Below are positions 16,512 through 24,240 of a DNA stretch of 41,684 nucleotides, piece by piece (position 1 is the first letter of the stretch; each line of letters starts with the position of its first letter). The notes beneath the pieces were generated by a model. That model did not search any database and had not been told where the DNA came from. It was given only the letters and a program-made list of their open reading frames with translations. The position numbers and the translations under genes are program-made. The stretch comes from an uncultured Dorea sp. (lineage in GTDB: Bacteria > Bacillota > Clostridia > Lachnospirales > Lachnospiraceae): assembly GCA_910586965.1 (NCBI GenBank), contig CAJUMF010000030.1:1-41684 (forward strand), given 5' to 3'.

Positions 16512-16539
16512 ATTGTAACATACAAGCGCACATTGTCAA
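16512..16539 (-). promoter_or_regulatory. Promoter of the pheST T-box transcript
   Basis: TTGACA (16534-16539) and TACAAT (16512-16517) are separated by 16 bases on the minus strand. Transcription would start near 16505, at the front of the T-box leader. Confidence 0.82.
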
Positions 16540-16574
16540 GAGCAAAATTCGGATGGCATCCTACGGGTGATAGC

Positions 16575-17045
16575 CTATCCTCTAAGTGTCGCAATGAGCC
16601 GTTTCGGACGGAGTAAGAGATCCAGTGCATCCTCGATGTTCCTCGTACACACGTCCGCCTCTCCAAGAAGCCTGCCGCACATCCCCTCCTGCTCCATCAC
16701 GGCAATGGCAAGGGCACTTGCTCTGCACATCAGCTTATCATTGCGGCCATTCCCGATTGCGATGCATTTATCTTCTCCCAGACCTTCCACAACCGCCAGC
16801 TTTTCATCCAGCGCACCGTCCGTCGGAAATGTCTGGATCTTAAGAGGCAGTCCTTCGCACATCTTTTTTGCTGTTCCATGCGTATCCGCAGTCAATACAT
16901 ATATATCAAGCATTTTAGACAGCGTGATCAATCGTTCTCTCACAGAATCCCGTATCTCACCGTCCAAAGCAATCGTTCCATTATAATCCAGAACAAGATG
17001 CTCGAGTTCTAAAGTTTTGTAATTTGGTATTTCTATCTTTAACAC
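16575..17045 (-). CDS. HAD-superfamily protein, soluble P-type-ATPase-like (COG4087 type)
   Basis: A 156-residue cytoplasmic HAD-fold protein. Motif I is DYNGT at residues 20-24, with the nucleophile Asp20 present. The D+2 position, an Asp acid/base in most HAD phosphatases, is Asn. Motif II is VLTADTHG, and motif IV is GNGRNDKLM, where the usual GDGxND has Asn for the first Asp. Small HAD proteins of this kind are annotated as soluble P-type-ATPase-like hydrolases of unknown substrate. It probably starts at GTG behind AGGGAAG and is cotranscribed with the YihY gene 27 bases upstream. Confidence 0.8.
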   Translation of the reverse strand: MLKIEIPNYKTLELEHLVLDYNGTIALDGEIRDSVRERLITLSKMLDIYVLTADTHGTAKKMCEGLPLKIQTFPTDGALDEKLAVVEGLGEDKCIAIGNGRNDKLMCRASALAIAVMEQEGMCGRLLGEADVCTRNIEDALDLLLRPKRLIATLRG

Positions 17046-17072
17046 TTTTCTTCCCTCATCACTTTCTTAATA

Positions 17073-17909
17073 TTACTTATTTTTCGTTTCAAACAGCTCA
17101 TCATACAGCATTACGTTAATCTCCCCGCCCAGAAGAATACTGTACATACAAAAATACATCCAGAGCATGATAAGCACAATTGTCGTCAGACTTCCATACA
17201 TACTGGAGAATCCTTCAAAAATATCCAGATATACAGAAAATATCCATGAGATAACCAAGCCCCCAAGTGCTGCAAATGCCGCCCCGGGAAGCTGCTTAAC
17301 AAGCCGGTCTCTGCGGTTTGGCAAGAACTTATAGATCAAGAGACAAAATACCACAAGCACTGCCGGCGAGATTACTGTCCTCGCCTCTATCAACCAGTCT
17401 GCAGTTCCCGACAAAAACGGAAGATGCTCCAGAATAAACAGATTCAATGAATTACCAAACACAGACAGCACCAGCAATACCAAGATAACAACAATAAACA
17501 TGATCGTATATAAAGTCGCCCTTATTCTCAGGAAAAAATAATTCCGTGTCTCCGGGCATCCATAAATGCAATTCAGCCCTGTCGTAATAGACAGAACACC
17601 CTTTCCTGCCGACCACATAGCTATAATAACCGTAACCGGGATAATTCCCGTAGACTGATTATATACCTGATTGACGATCGATGTGATCATCGAATCTACG
17701 GACGATGGAAATACCTGTATGACCGCCGTCATAACATCCGCCTTAGTAACCGGTGTATACTGCACCAATGTAAGAAGAAGTAAAATGATCGGTATCATAC
17801 AGAGCATCAAAAAATAAGCGGCTTGCGCAGCATAAGCACCCATATGCACTTTTGAAGCCTCTTGCGGTATTTGAGAAACCCGCGTAAAAATATGCTTTAA
17901 CCTTTCCAT
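17073..17909 (-). CDS. YihY/BrkB family inner-membrane protein
   Basis: A 278-residue integral membrane protein with about six hydrophobic helices. The family pattern is clear: AAYAAQAAYFLMLCMIPIILLLLT near the N terminus, WSAGKGVLSITTGLNCIYG in the middle and GGLVISWIFSVYLDIFEGFSSMYGSLTTIVLIMLWMYFCMYSILLGGEIN near the end. The family was once called ribonuclease BN by mistake; its true role is unsettled. It starts at ATG after AGGGGTGG, with its own promoter just upstream. Confidence 0.93.
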   Translation of the reverse strand: MERLKHIFTRVSQIPQEASKVHMGAYAAQAAYFLMLCMIPIILLLLTLVQYTPVTKADVMTAVIQVFPSSVDSMITSIVNQVYNQSTGIIPVTVIIAMWSAGKGVLSITTGLNCIYGCPETRNYFFLRIRATLYTIMFIVVILVLLVLSVFGNSLNLFILEHLPFLSGTADWLIEARTVISPAVLVVFCLLIYKFLPNRRDRLVKQLPGAAFAALGGLVISWIFSVYLDIFEGFSSMYGSLTTIVLIMLWMYFCMYSILLGGEINVMLYDELFETKNK

Positions 17910-17931
17910 AATCCACCCCTGTATGACCTAT

Positions 17932-17960
17932 ATTCTACCCGATTTCCCTTATTTTGTCCA
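17932..17960 (-). promoter_or_regulatory. Promoter of the YihY-HAD gene pair
   Basis: TGGACA (17955-17960) and TAGAAT (17932-17937) are 17 bases apart on the minus strand, ending about 20 bases before the YihY start codon. Confidence 0.7.
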
Positions 17961-17995
17961 TCAAAAAACGTTCTTCCATACATTTCCATATAGCA

Positions 17996-18035
17996 GAAAA
18001 ACCGGAATACGCTCACTTTCTGTATTCCGGTTTTC
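17996..18035 (-). terminator. Intrinsic terminator after htpG
   Basis: AAAACCGGAATAC and GTATTCCGGTTTT form a 13-bp perfect stem around an 11-base loop, 16 bases beyond the htpG stop. The stem ends in an A/T run on each side, so it works best for htpG but could be bidirectional. Confidence 0.88.
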
Positions 18036-18050
18036 TTGTTTCTTGTATTT

Positions 18051-20138
18051 TTATTTCGTAAGCATCATCATAATTTCATTGCTCCTCTGCACAAACGCTG
18101 TCATCTCATCCGGATTCAGCGGCTTGTGGGCGATCATTGCAAGGTCATAAAGCTGTTTGCAGATTACGGATACATTCTCATCCTCCTTGTGGCCTGATAC
18201 ATACTGTACAAGCGGATGATTTGCATTGAGTACCAATGTCCCTTCGCTTCCCATATCCATTCCCATGCCCATTGCTCCCATACCGTACATCTTCATCATT
18301 TCCTGCATACGGCGGCTCTGCTCTGACAATGTGATCATTGATGCAACTTTATCATCCTTAAGCTTTTCAACCTTAACTTCCAGCTTTTCCTTACCGAGCT
18401 CTTTTCGGAAAAGTTCTGTCAGACTATCTGCCGTCTGCTGGAAAGCTTCCTTATCCTCCTCGGTAACTTCTTCCTTGATCGTCTCTGTCACATCCGCATC
18501 AATCCGCTGGAATTTGACATTTTCATTGCGCTGTTCAAGCTGGGTGATGAAAGGAGAATCTATATTATGGCTTAAGATTACTGCATCCTGCCCCTGTTTT
18601 TTAAACATGTTGATATACTGACTCTGCTGGATCTCATCCGTTACATAGTAGATGGTCGTCTTCTTTTCTTCTTTGCTTTCTGAATTATCGTCAGATGCGT
18701 TATCCTTTGCTGCCTCGTCTGCATTCTCTGTCACTTCTTCCGTTTTCAACGCCTCTCCGCCATTTTCCTCAATGCAGTCTTTAAGTGTCAGATATTTGCC
18801 TTCAATATTCTTGAACAATACAACATCCTTCATCTTATCACAGAACTTCTCATCTTTCAGACAGCCAAACTTAACAAAGGGGCTGATATCATCCCAATAT
18901 TTCTCATAATCCTCTCTCTTTGTCTTGCACATTCCTGAAAGCTTATCTGCAACCTTTTTAGAGATGTATTCAGCAATCTTATTGACAAATCCATCGTTCT
19001 GCAGCGCACTCCTCGACACATTAAGCGGCAGATCCGGGCAGTCGATCACTCCTTTAAGCACCATCAGGAATTCCGGAATCACTTCTTTAATGTTGTCCGC
19101 AATAAATACCTGGTTGTTATACAGCTTGATCGTTCCCTCAATGGAATCATATTCTGTATTGATTCTCGGGAAATAAAGTATCCCCTTCAAGTTGAACGGA
19201 TAATCCATGTTCAGATGGATCCAGAACAACGGTTCCTTATAGTCAAGGAATACCTTGCGGTAGAACTCCTTATAATCTTCATCGGAACACTCATTCGGAT
19301 GCTTTGTCCAAAGCGGATGAATATCACTTAAGGAAACCGGACGTTTCTCAATCTTAACCTTTTCCTTGGCCGGAGATACCTCTACCATCTCCTTCGTTCC
19401 GTCTTCGTTCTCCTTCTCCTCCATCTTAGCTTCTTCATGAATATGCTCGACGACAACATCTGTTTCTTTTAAGTCTGCCTCATCAATAGTCTCATATTCC
19501 TTCTCTGCGTTTTCTTTGGAGAGAAAGATCTCTACCGGCATAAAGGAACAGTACTTCTCAATGACTTCTCTCATACGGTACTCGTTGGCAAACTCAAGAC
19601 TTTCTTCATTCAGATACAGTGTGATCTCAGAACCGACAGTGTCTTTCGTTCCATCCTCCATCTCATACTCTGTACCCCCGTCACTTACCCAATGTACCGG
19701 AGCCGCACCCTCTTTGTAGGAAAGAGTGTCAATATGAACTTCATCCGCTACCATAAATGCAGAATAAAATCCAAGTCCGAAGTGGCCGATCATATCATCT
19801 TCCGTTGTTTTGTCCTTATATTTCTCCAAAAATTCTGTGGCGCCGGAAAATGCAATCTGTGTAATATATTCCTCTACTTCCTCCGCCGTCATACCAAGTC
19901 CGGTATCAATGAACTTCAAAGTCTTCTCTTCCGGATTGACAACAATCTGAATCTTTGCTTTGTAATCATCCGGAAGCTGGTACTCACCTATCACATCCAG
20001 CTTTTTCAGCTTTGTAATAGCGTCACAGCCATTGGATACCATCTCTCTTACAAAGATATCATGGTCCGAATATACCCATTTCTTAATAATCGGAAATATG
20101 TTTTCACTGCTGATCGATAAATTACCTTTCTTAGCCAT
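18051..20138 (-). CDS. htpG: Hsp90 chaperone HtpG with long charged linker
   Basis: A 695-residue cytosolic ATP-dependent chaperone. The GHKL ATPase domain (1-205) shows REMVSNGCDAI, DTGLGM and GHFGLGFYSAFMVAD. The middle domain begins near 270 (HPLWTKHPNECSDEDYKEFYR) and includes LNVSRSALQND. The C-terminal dimerisation domain ends the protein. Residues about 207-268 form a charged linker (EEAKMEEKENEDG) much longer than in E. coli HtpG, and a second acidic insertion lies at about 459-494 before IYYVTDE. The ATG at 20138 follows AGGAG by 8 bases and is preferred to a GTG three codons earlier. A CIRCE element lies upstream, implying HrcA control. Confidence 0.97.
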   Translation of the reverse strand: MAKKGNLSISSENIFPIIKKWVYSDHDIFVREMVSNGCDAITKLKKLDVIGEYQLPDDYKAKIQIVVNPEEKTLKFIDTGLGMTAEEVEEYITQIAFSGATEFLEKYKDKTTEDDMIGHFGLGFYSAFMVADEVHIDTLSYKEGAAPVHWVSDGGTEYEMEDGTKDTVGSEITLYLNEESLEFANEYRMREVIEKYCSFMPVEIFLSKENAEKEYETIDEADLKETDVVVEHIHEEAKMEEKENEDGTKEMVEVSPAKEKVKIEKRPVSLSDIHPLWTKHPNECSDEDYKEFYRKVFLDYKEPLFWIHLNMDYPFNLKGILYFPRINTEYDSIEGTIKLYNNQVFIADNIKEVIPEFLMVLKGVIDCPDLPLNVSRSALQNDGFVNKIAEYISKKVADKLSGMCKTKREDYEKYWDDISPFVKFGCLKDEKFCDKMKDVVLFKNIEGKYLTLKDCIEENGGEALKTEEVTENADEAAKDNASDDNSESKEEKKTTIYYVTDEIQQSQYINMFKKQGQDAVILSHNIDSPFITQLEQRNENVKFQRIDADVTETIKEEVTEEDKEAFQQTADSLTELFRKELGKEKLEVKVEKLKDDKVASMITLSEQSRRMQEMMKMYGMGAMGMGMDMGSEGTLVLNANHPLVQYVSGHKEDENVSVICKQLYDLAMIAHKPLNPDEMTAFVQRSNEIMMMLTK

Positions 20139-20191
20139 AATTATCACTCCTACTTTATTTCATTTATTTTTATCACTTTTGTCTATGTGAT

Positions 20192-20220
20192 ATAATAATA
20201 CCGTCATAACCAAAAGTCAA
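20192..20220 (-). promoter_or_regulatory. htpG promoter
   Basis: TTGACT (20215-20220) and TATTAT (20192-20197) are 17 bases apart on the minus strand, about 55 bases before the htpG start. Confidence 0.75.
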
Positions 20221-20227
20221 GAGAAAA

Positions 20228-20254
20228 TTAGCACTCTTTTTAGCAGAGTGCTAA
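20228..20254. promoter_or_regulatory. CIRCE element (HrcA operator)
   Basis: TTAGCACTC, nine bases, GAGTGCTAA: a perfect match to the CIRCE consensus bound by the heat-shock repressor HrcA. It lies 7 bases upstream of the htpG -35 hexamer, so repression would act from the upstream side of this promoter or through a second start further up. Confidence 0.96.
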
Positions 20255-20292
20255 CAATTCCATGAAGATTATAAAAATTACATAAAGCAGTA

Positions 20293-21675
20293 TTATCCCA
20301 CAGTAATATCCTTATAAAAGAGTGTTAGAATATCCTTATAATCTTTTCCCTGCTTTGCCATCTCATTAGCGCCGGTCTGGCTCATCCCGATGCCATGACC
20401 GAATCCTCCCCCTTTAATTACAAATTTGTCTCCTTTTTTTTCAACAGAAAAAAATGCACTGGGAAGGAGATCTCTCCCACCGGTCTCACTTCCATCCTGC
20501 CTTTTAATCTTATATTCGCTCCCCCCAAGTGCCTTTCGAATCTTATTTTCTGTCTTTACTGTAACACTCCCTTTATCTCCTGTTGCTTTCATAGCAATCG
20601 CAACATCCCCGGGCCCACGCTCTGTTACCTCTATATTCTCAAGTGTCCCTATATCTTTTCCTGTATTCAGGCCGATAAGATTAGACATAGTTTTTGCTGA
20701 AGCTGTCACAGACCACCGATACCACGGCAGATTTTTCTCATAATCCCCGGCTTCGCCTTTTACTTCAGCCGAATATAGATACCCATTCTTTTTATTCGGC
20801 TTCGTTCCCCACGCTTCCATCGTCGTTGTCTTCCCGCAAGAGGAAGAATAAAAATAAGTAGATACAACATTTCCTTTATACCGGACCACCTGTCCCGCGG
20901 TCTCTTTTACCGCTTTTGATGAGGACTCTGCCCGTTTGGAATTGTTATACACCTGATATCTTGTACTGTCGTTGATATGGGCTTCATATTCCGGATAAGA
21001 GTATTTTTTCATATGGATGTAAGCATAACTTCTGGCACATACCGCCTGTGCTTTTAATGCTTCCGGCTCGTAAGAAGCCGGCATCTCGCTGGGAACGACC
21101 GCACATAGATAATCTTCCACAGGAAGCTCATTTATGATTACTATCCCTTCTGCTGTACTTCTGAGCTCGATCACACCGTCATAGGCAGGCACCCCGTAAC
21201 TGCGCTTTATGCTTTTCACCTTGATTCTTCCTTTCTTTGCCCGCACTCTCACTGTCCCGTTTTTGAACCACTTATGATCTGGCTCAAACTTCAATGTCTT
21301 TCTTTTACTATATTCTTTTTCCTCTTTTCCATATGTAACTACCATCCCGGAATCTGCCGTAAGATTAACCTGCGAATGAGTGACGGCGCGGAATCCGTTC
21401 GTCATGATCAATACCCGGATATTCGGATCATCTAACTCAACATCTTGACCTTCTTTGTCCTTCTCCCCGTCTTCCTCCGTTTTTTTTTCGTCCGAAGGCT
21501 TTACCTTTTCTACTTTACTTACTTCAATATTCTTTTTAGCTCCGCCTTTCACAGCGGTTGTAAGACCGACTACAATAAAGACTGCAATCAAAATTGCCAT
21601 CCCATAATAAATCTGTTTTTCCTTTATTTTTTTTCGTCGTTTTCTAATCTTTATACTTCTGTTGCTTCTCCCCAA
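20293..21675 (-). CDS. SpoIID/LytB domain protein
   Basis: About 460 residues. A basic N-terminal segment (KIRKRRKKIKEKQ) is followed by one membrane helix (YYGMAILIAVFIVVGLTTAV), then a charged linker and the SpoIID/LytB domain. Its signature VVPSEMPASYEPEALKAQAVCARSYAY, the YFYSSSCGKTTTMEAWG block and GGGFGHGIGMSQTGANEMAKQG are intact. SpoIID is a lytic transglycosylase acting on septal peptidoglycan during engulfment; LytB relatives act on vegetative wall. At this length, with no spoIIQ/spoIIR neighbours, a vegetative or accessory paralogue is possible. The start is uncertain: TTG at 21675 after GGGGTG is preferred; a TTG 12 codons upstream is also open. Confidence 0.88.
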   Translation of the reverse strand: MGRSNRSIKIRKRRKKIKEKQIYYGMAILIAVFIVVGLTTAVKGGAKKNIEVSKVEKVKPSDEKKTEEDGEKDKEGQDVELDDPNIRVLIMTNGFRAVTHSQVNLTADSGMVVTYGKEEKEYSKRKTLKFEPDHKWFKNGTVRVRAKKGRIKVKSIKRSYGVPAYDGVIELRSTAEGIVIINELPVEDYLCAVVPSEMPASYEPEALKAQAVCARSYAYIHMKKYSYPEYEAHINDSTRYQVYNNSKRAESSSKAVKETAGQVVRYKGNVVSTYFYSSSCGKTTTMEAWGTKPNKKNGYLYSAEVKGEAGDYEKNLPWYRWSVTASAKTMSNLIGLNTGKDIGTLENIEVTERGPGDVAIAMKATGDKGSVTVKTENKIRKALGGSEYKIKRQDGSETGGRDLLPSAFFSVEKKGDKFVIKGGGFGHGIGMSQTGANEMAKQGKDYKDILTLFYKDITVG

Positions 21676-21734
21676 CGATTTACACCCCTTTTTGGCAATA
21701 GAGCCCTGCAATAAATTTACATCTATATTAGGTA

Positions 21735-21960
21735 TTTAAAAAGACAGCCGTACATGGCTGCCTTTTCTCTTTTGTACGTTCCCCAAAATGCCGGTTTCTG
21801 TATTTTGACTCCTAGCCACAGCTAGGTGGGTGTCCGCATCCGCTTTTTTGTCTTCCCCTGCATAAATGGAGGCCTGACATATTACGGAGATATAAGAGTC
21901 CCGTTTAAAGTTTTGTAGGTTCAAAATTACAGAAGTTATCGAACATCTCAGGTAATTGCT
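21735..21960 (-). ncRNA. ssrS: Probable 6S RNA
   Basis: A structured transcript of about 225 nt with its own promoter and terminator and no convincing coding frame. A 5' hairpin AUCUCAG/CUGAGAU is followed by a long-range closing stem, UUCUGUAAUUUUGA pairing with UCAAAAUACAGAA (13 bp, one bulge). Inside it is a rod with paired blocks GGG/CCC, GUC/GAC and CUCC/GGGG separated by internal loops. A small hairpin CCUAGC-UGUG-GCUAGG sits on the 3' side of the central opening. This is the architecture of Firmicutes 6S RNA, which binds and sequesters sigma-A RNA polymerase. The assignment rests on hand folding. Confidence 0.62.
21736..21764 (-). terminator. Terminator of the putative 6S RNA
   Basis: GGCAGCC-ATGTAC-GGCTGTC followed by five T on the minus strand, with paired A/T flanks. 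It also separates the RNA from the SpoIID-domain gene. Confidence 0.8.
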
Positions 21961-21966
21961 GAGATT

Positions 21967-21995
21967 ATTATAACCCATTTCCGTAATTTTTACAA
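21967..21995 (-). promoter_or_regulatory. Promoter of the putative 6S RNA
   Basis: TTGTAA (21990-21995) and a perfect TATAAT (21967-21972) are 17 bases apart on the minus strand, giving a start near 21960. Confidence 0.78.
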
Positions 21996-22070
21996 CCACA
22001 AAAATATGATTCTTAAAATATCCACTTTGTGAAGTTTCTAACAGTATTTCAAAATTTTAAAGAAATTTTA

Positions 22071-22098
22071 TTGATTTTATCGTATGATTATGTATAAT
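22071..22098 (+). promoter_or_regulatory. pckA promoter
   Basis: TTGATT (22071-22076) and TATAAT (22093-22098) are 16 bases apart on the plus strand, leaving an untranslated leader of about 85 bases before pckA. I saw no riboswitch in that leader. Confidence 0.75.
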
Positions 22099-22191
22099 AT
22101 GAAATGGAAACATATTACGTCTGATTTGCAGAGAGTTACTGAGAATCCTGCATTTGAAGGCAAATATTGAGGGAAGAAAGGATATAAGAAA

Positions 22192-23796
22192 ATGGCAGAA
22201 ATCAATTTAAGCAAGTATGGCATTACCGGAACTACGGAGATCGTTCACAATCCTTCTTTTGAGATGTTATTTGAAGAAGAAACAAAACCTGGTCTGGAAG
22301 GTTTCGAAAAAGGACAGGTAAGTGAACTTGGCGCAGTCAATGTAATGACTGGTATCTACACAGGTCGTTCACCGAAAGATAAGTTCATCGTAATGGACGA
22401 GAATTCAAAGGATACCGTATGGTGGACTTCTGACGAGTACAAGAACGACAACCATCCGCTTTCCGAGGAATCCTGGGCTGTTGTTAAGGATCTTGCATTA
22501 AAAGAGCTTTCCGGCAAGAGACTTTTTGTAGTAGACGCATTCTGCGGCACAAATGCAGACACCCGCATGGCTATCCGTTTTATCATGGAAGTTGCATGGC
22601 AGGCTCACTTTGTTAAGAACATGTTCATCCAGCCGACAGAGGAAGAGCTTGCTAACTTCGAGCCTGACTTTGTCGTATACAATGCTTCCAAAGCTAAAGT
22701 TGAGAATTATAAAGAACTTGGACTGAATTCCGAAACTGCAGCAGTATTCAATATCTCAAGCCGCGAGCAGGTTATCCTGAATACATGGTACGGCGGAGAG
22801 ATGAAGAAAGGTATGTTCTCCATGATGAACTACTATCTGCCGCTCAAGGGCATCGCTTCCATGCACTGCTCTGCAAACACCGATATGAACGGCGAGAATA
22901 CGGCAATCTTCTTCGGACTTTCCGGAACAGGAAAGACAACCCTCTCCACAGACCCGAAACGTCTCCTGATCGGTGACGACGAGCACGGCTGGGATGACAA
23001 CGGCGTCTTCAACTTCGAGGGCGGCTGCTATGCTAAGGTTATAAACCTTGACAAAGAATCCGAACCGGATATTTACAATGCCATCAAGCGCAACGCTCTT
23101 CTTGAGAACGTAACGCTGGATGCAGACGGCAAGATTGATTTCAACGACAAGAGCGTGACAGAAAACACCCGTGTATCTTATCCGATCGACCATATCGAGA
23201 AGATTGTACGCCCGGTATCCGCAGCTCCGGCAGCTAAGGAAGTTATCTTCTTATCTGCAGACGCTTTCGGCGTACTTCCTCCGGTATCCATTTTGACTCC
23301 GGAGCAGACACAGTACTACTTCCTGTCAGGCTTCACAGCAAAGCTTGCAGGTACGGAGCGCGGCATCACAGAGCCGACACCGACTTTCTCCGCTTGTTTC
23401 GGACAGGCATTCTTAGAGCTGCACCCGACCAAATACGGCGAGGAGCTTGTTAAGAGAATGGAGGCAAACGGCGCGAAAGCTTACCTTGTAAACACCGGAT
23501 GGAACGGCACAGGCAAGCGCATCACCATCAAGGATACCCGCGGCATCATCGACGCAATCTTAAACGGCGATATCCTGAATGCTCCGACGAAGAAGATTCC
23601 GTACTTCAACTTTGAAGTTCCGACAGAGCTTCCGGGCGTTGATTCAGGCATCCTTGATCCGCGCGATACTTACGCGGATGCTGCCGAGTGGGAGACCAAG
23701 GCAAAAGACCTCGCTCAGAGATTCGTTAAGAATTTTGCGAAATACGAAGGCAATGAAGCAGGCAAGGCATTAGTTTCTGCCGGTCCGCAATTATAA
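22192..23796 (+). CDS. pckA: ATP-dependent phosphoenolpyruvate carboxykinase
   Basis: A 534-residue enzyme interconverting oxaloacetate plus ATP and phosphoenolpyruvate, CO2 and ADP. The kinase-1a P-loop FFGLSGTGKTTLS is at about residue 241, followed by the metal-binding IGDDEHGW. RSPKDKF (substrate site), HCSANTDMNGENTAIFFG and YFLSGFTAKLAGTERG are also intact. In gut Clostridia the enzyme often works in the CO2-fixing direction during fermentation; that is family knowledge. Codon use is richer in GC-ending codons than its neighbours, as in highly expressed genes. It starts after AAAGGA and is monocistronic with a strong terminator. Confidence 0.98.
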   Translation: MAEINLSKYGITGTTEIVHNPSFEMLFEEETKPGLEGFEKGQVSELGAVNVMTGIYTGRSPKDKFIVMDENSKDTVWWTSDEYKNDNHPLSEESWAVVKDLALKELSGKRLFVVDAFCGTNADTRMAIRFIMEVAWQAHFVKNMFIQPTEEELANFEPDFVVYNASKAKVENYKELGLNSETAAVFNISSREQVILNTWYGGEMKKGMFSMMNYYLPLKGIASMHCSANTDMNGENTAIFFGLSGTGKTTLSTDPKRLLIGDDEHGWDDNGVFNFEGGCYAKVINLDKESEPDIYNAIKRNALLENVTLDADGKIDFNDKSVTENTRVSYPIDHIEKIVRPVSAAPAAKEVIFLSADAFGVLPPVSILTPEQTQYYFLSGFTAKLAGTERGITEPTPTFSACFGQAFLELHPTKYGEELVKRMEANGAKAYLVNTGWNGTGKRITIKDTRGIIDAILNGDILNAPTKKIPYFNFEVPTELPGVDSGILDPRDTYADAAEWETKAKDLAQRFVKNFAKYEGNEAGKALVSAGPQL

Positions 23797-23807
23797 TCGA
23801 ATATTTT

Positions 23808-23842
23808 AGACGGTGCAGATCATTTCTGCACCGTCTTTTTTG
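23808..23842 (+). terminator. Terminator after pckA
   Basis: AGACGGTGCAG and CTGCACCGTCT form an 11-bp perfect stem with a 7-base loop followed by six T. Confidence 0.94.
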
Positions 23843-23868
23843 TTGCCATTCACGGATGACCGGATTCT

Positions 23869-24222
23869 TTATATATCAAAATATTTTTTGTTGATTTTTT
23901 TAATCTTCAAGGAGAAGAAAATCACTGCGGCAAATACAAGAATTATCATAACAGCCAATAACCCTGCTGCCACTCCATGAACATACGTATTATACAGATC
24001 AACCGCTCCATATACCAGAACAATAATCCCCAGAACAAGAGCCGGCATCTGTGCCTCACTGCTATACCCTTTAAGATCCCTGCACTTTTTCATATTCGTA
24101 TTTTTAGGGAGAAATAATGACTGTATGATCTCTCCTTTAAATCTTAACATATAATACCCGTACAGGCAGTAAAGCCCGCATCCAACACCAATCAGTCCAA
24201 ATATTCCGTCCAGACCCGACAT
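23869..24222 (-). CDS. Small integral membrane protein of unknown function
   Basis: A 117-residue protein with three predicted membrane helices (about 7-25, 60-80 and 85-107), a basic loop (KNTNMKKCRDLKGYSSE) and a basic C terminus (KIKKINKKYFDI). I do not recognise the family. It starts 18 bases after the thrC stop on the same strand and is probably the last gene of the leuC-leuD-thrC group. Nothing in the sequence links it to amino acid synthesis. No clear terminator follows on this strand. Confidence 0.7.
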   Translation of the reverse strand: MSGLDGIFGLIGVGCGLYCLYGYYMLRFKGEIIQSLFLPKNTNMKKCRDLKGYSSEAQMPALVLGIIVLVYGAVDLYNTYVHGVAAGLLAVMIILVFAAVIFFSLKIKKINKKYFDI

Positions 24223-24240
24223 ATCTTACCACCTCATCTA

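Noticed and set aside
21736..21999. 87-codon minus-strand open frame upstream of the SpoIID-domain gene
   Set aside because: It begins in the -35/-10 of a good promoter, has no ribosome site, and follows a self-folding RNA down into a terminator. The amino acid sequence has no domain-like pattern. A structural RNA explains the region better.
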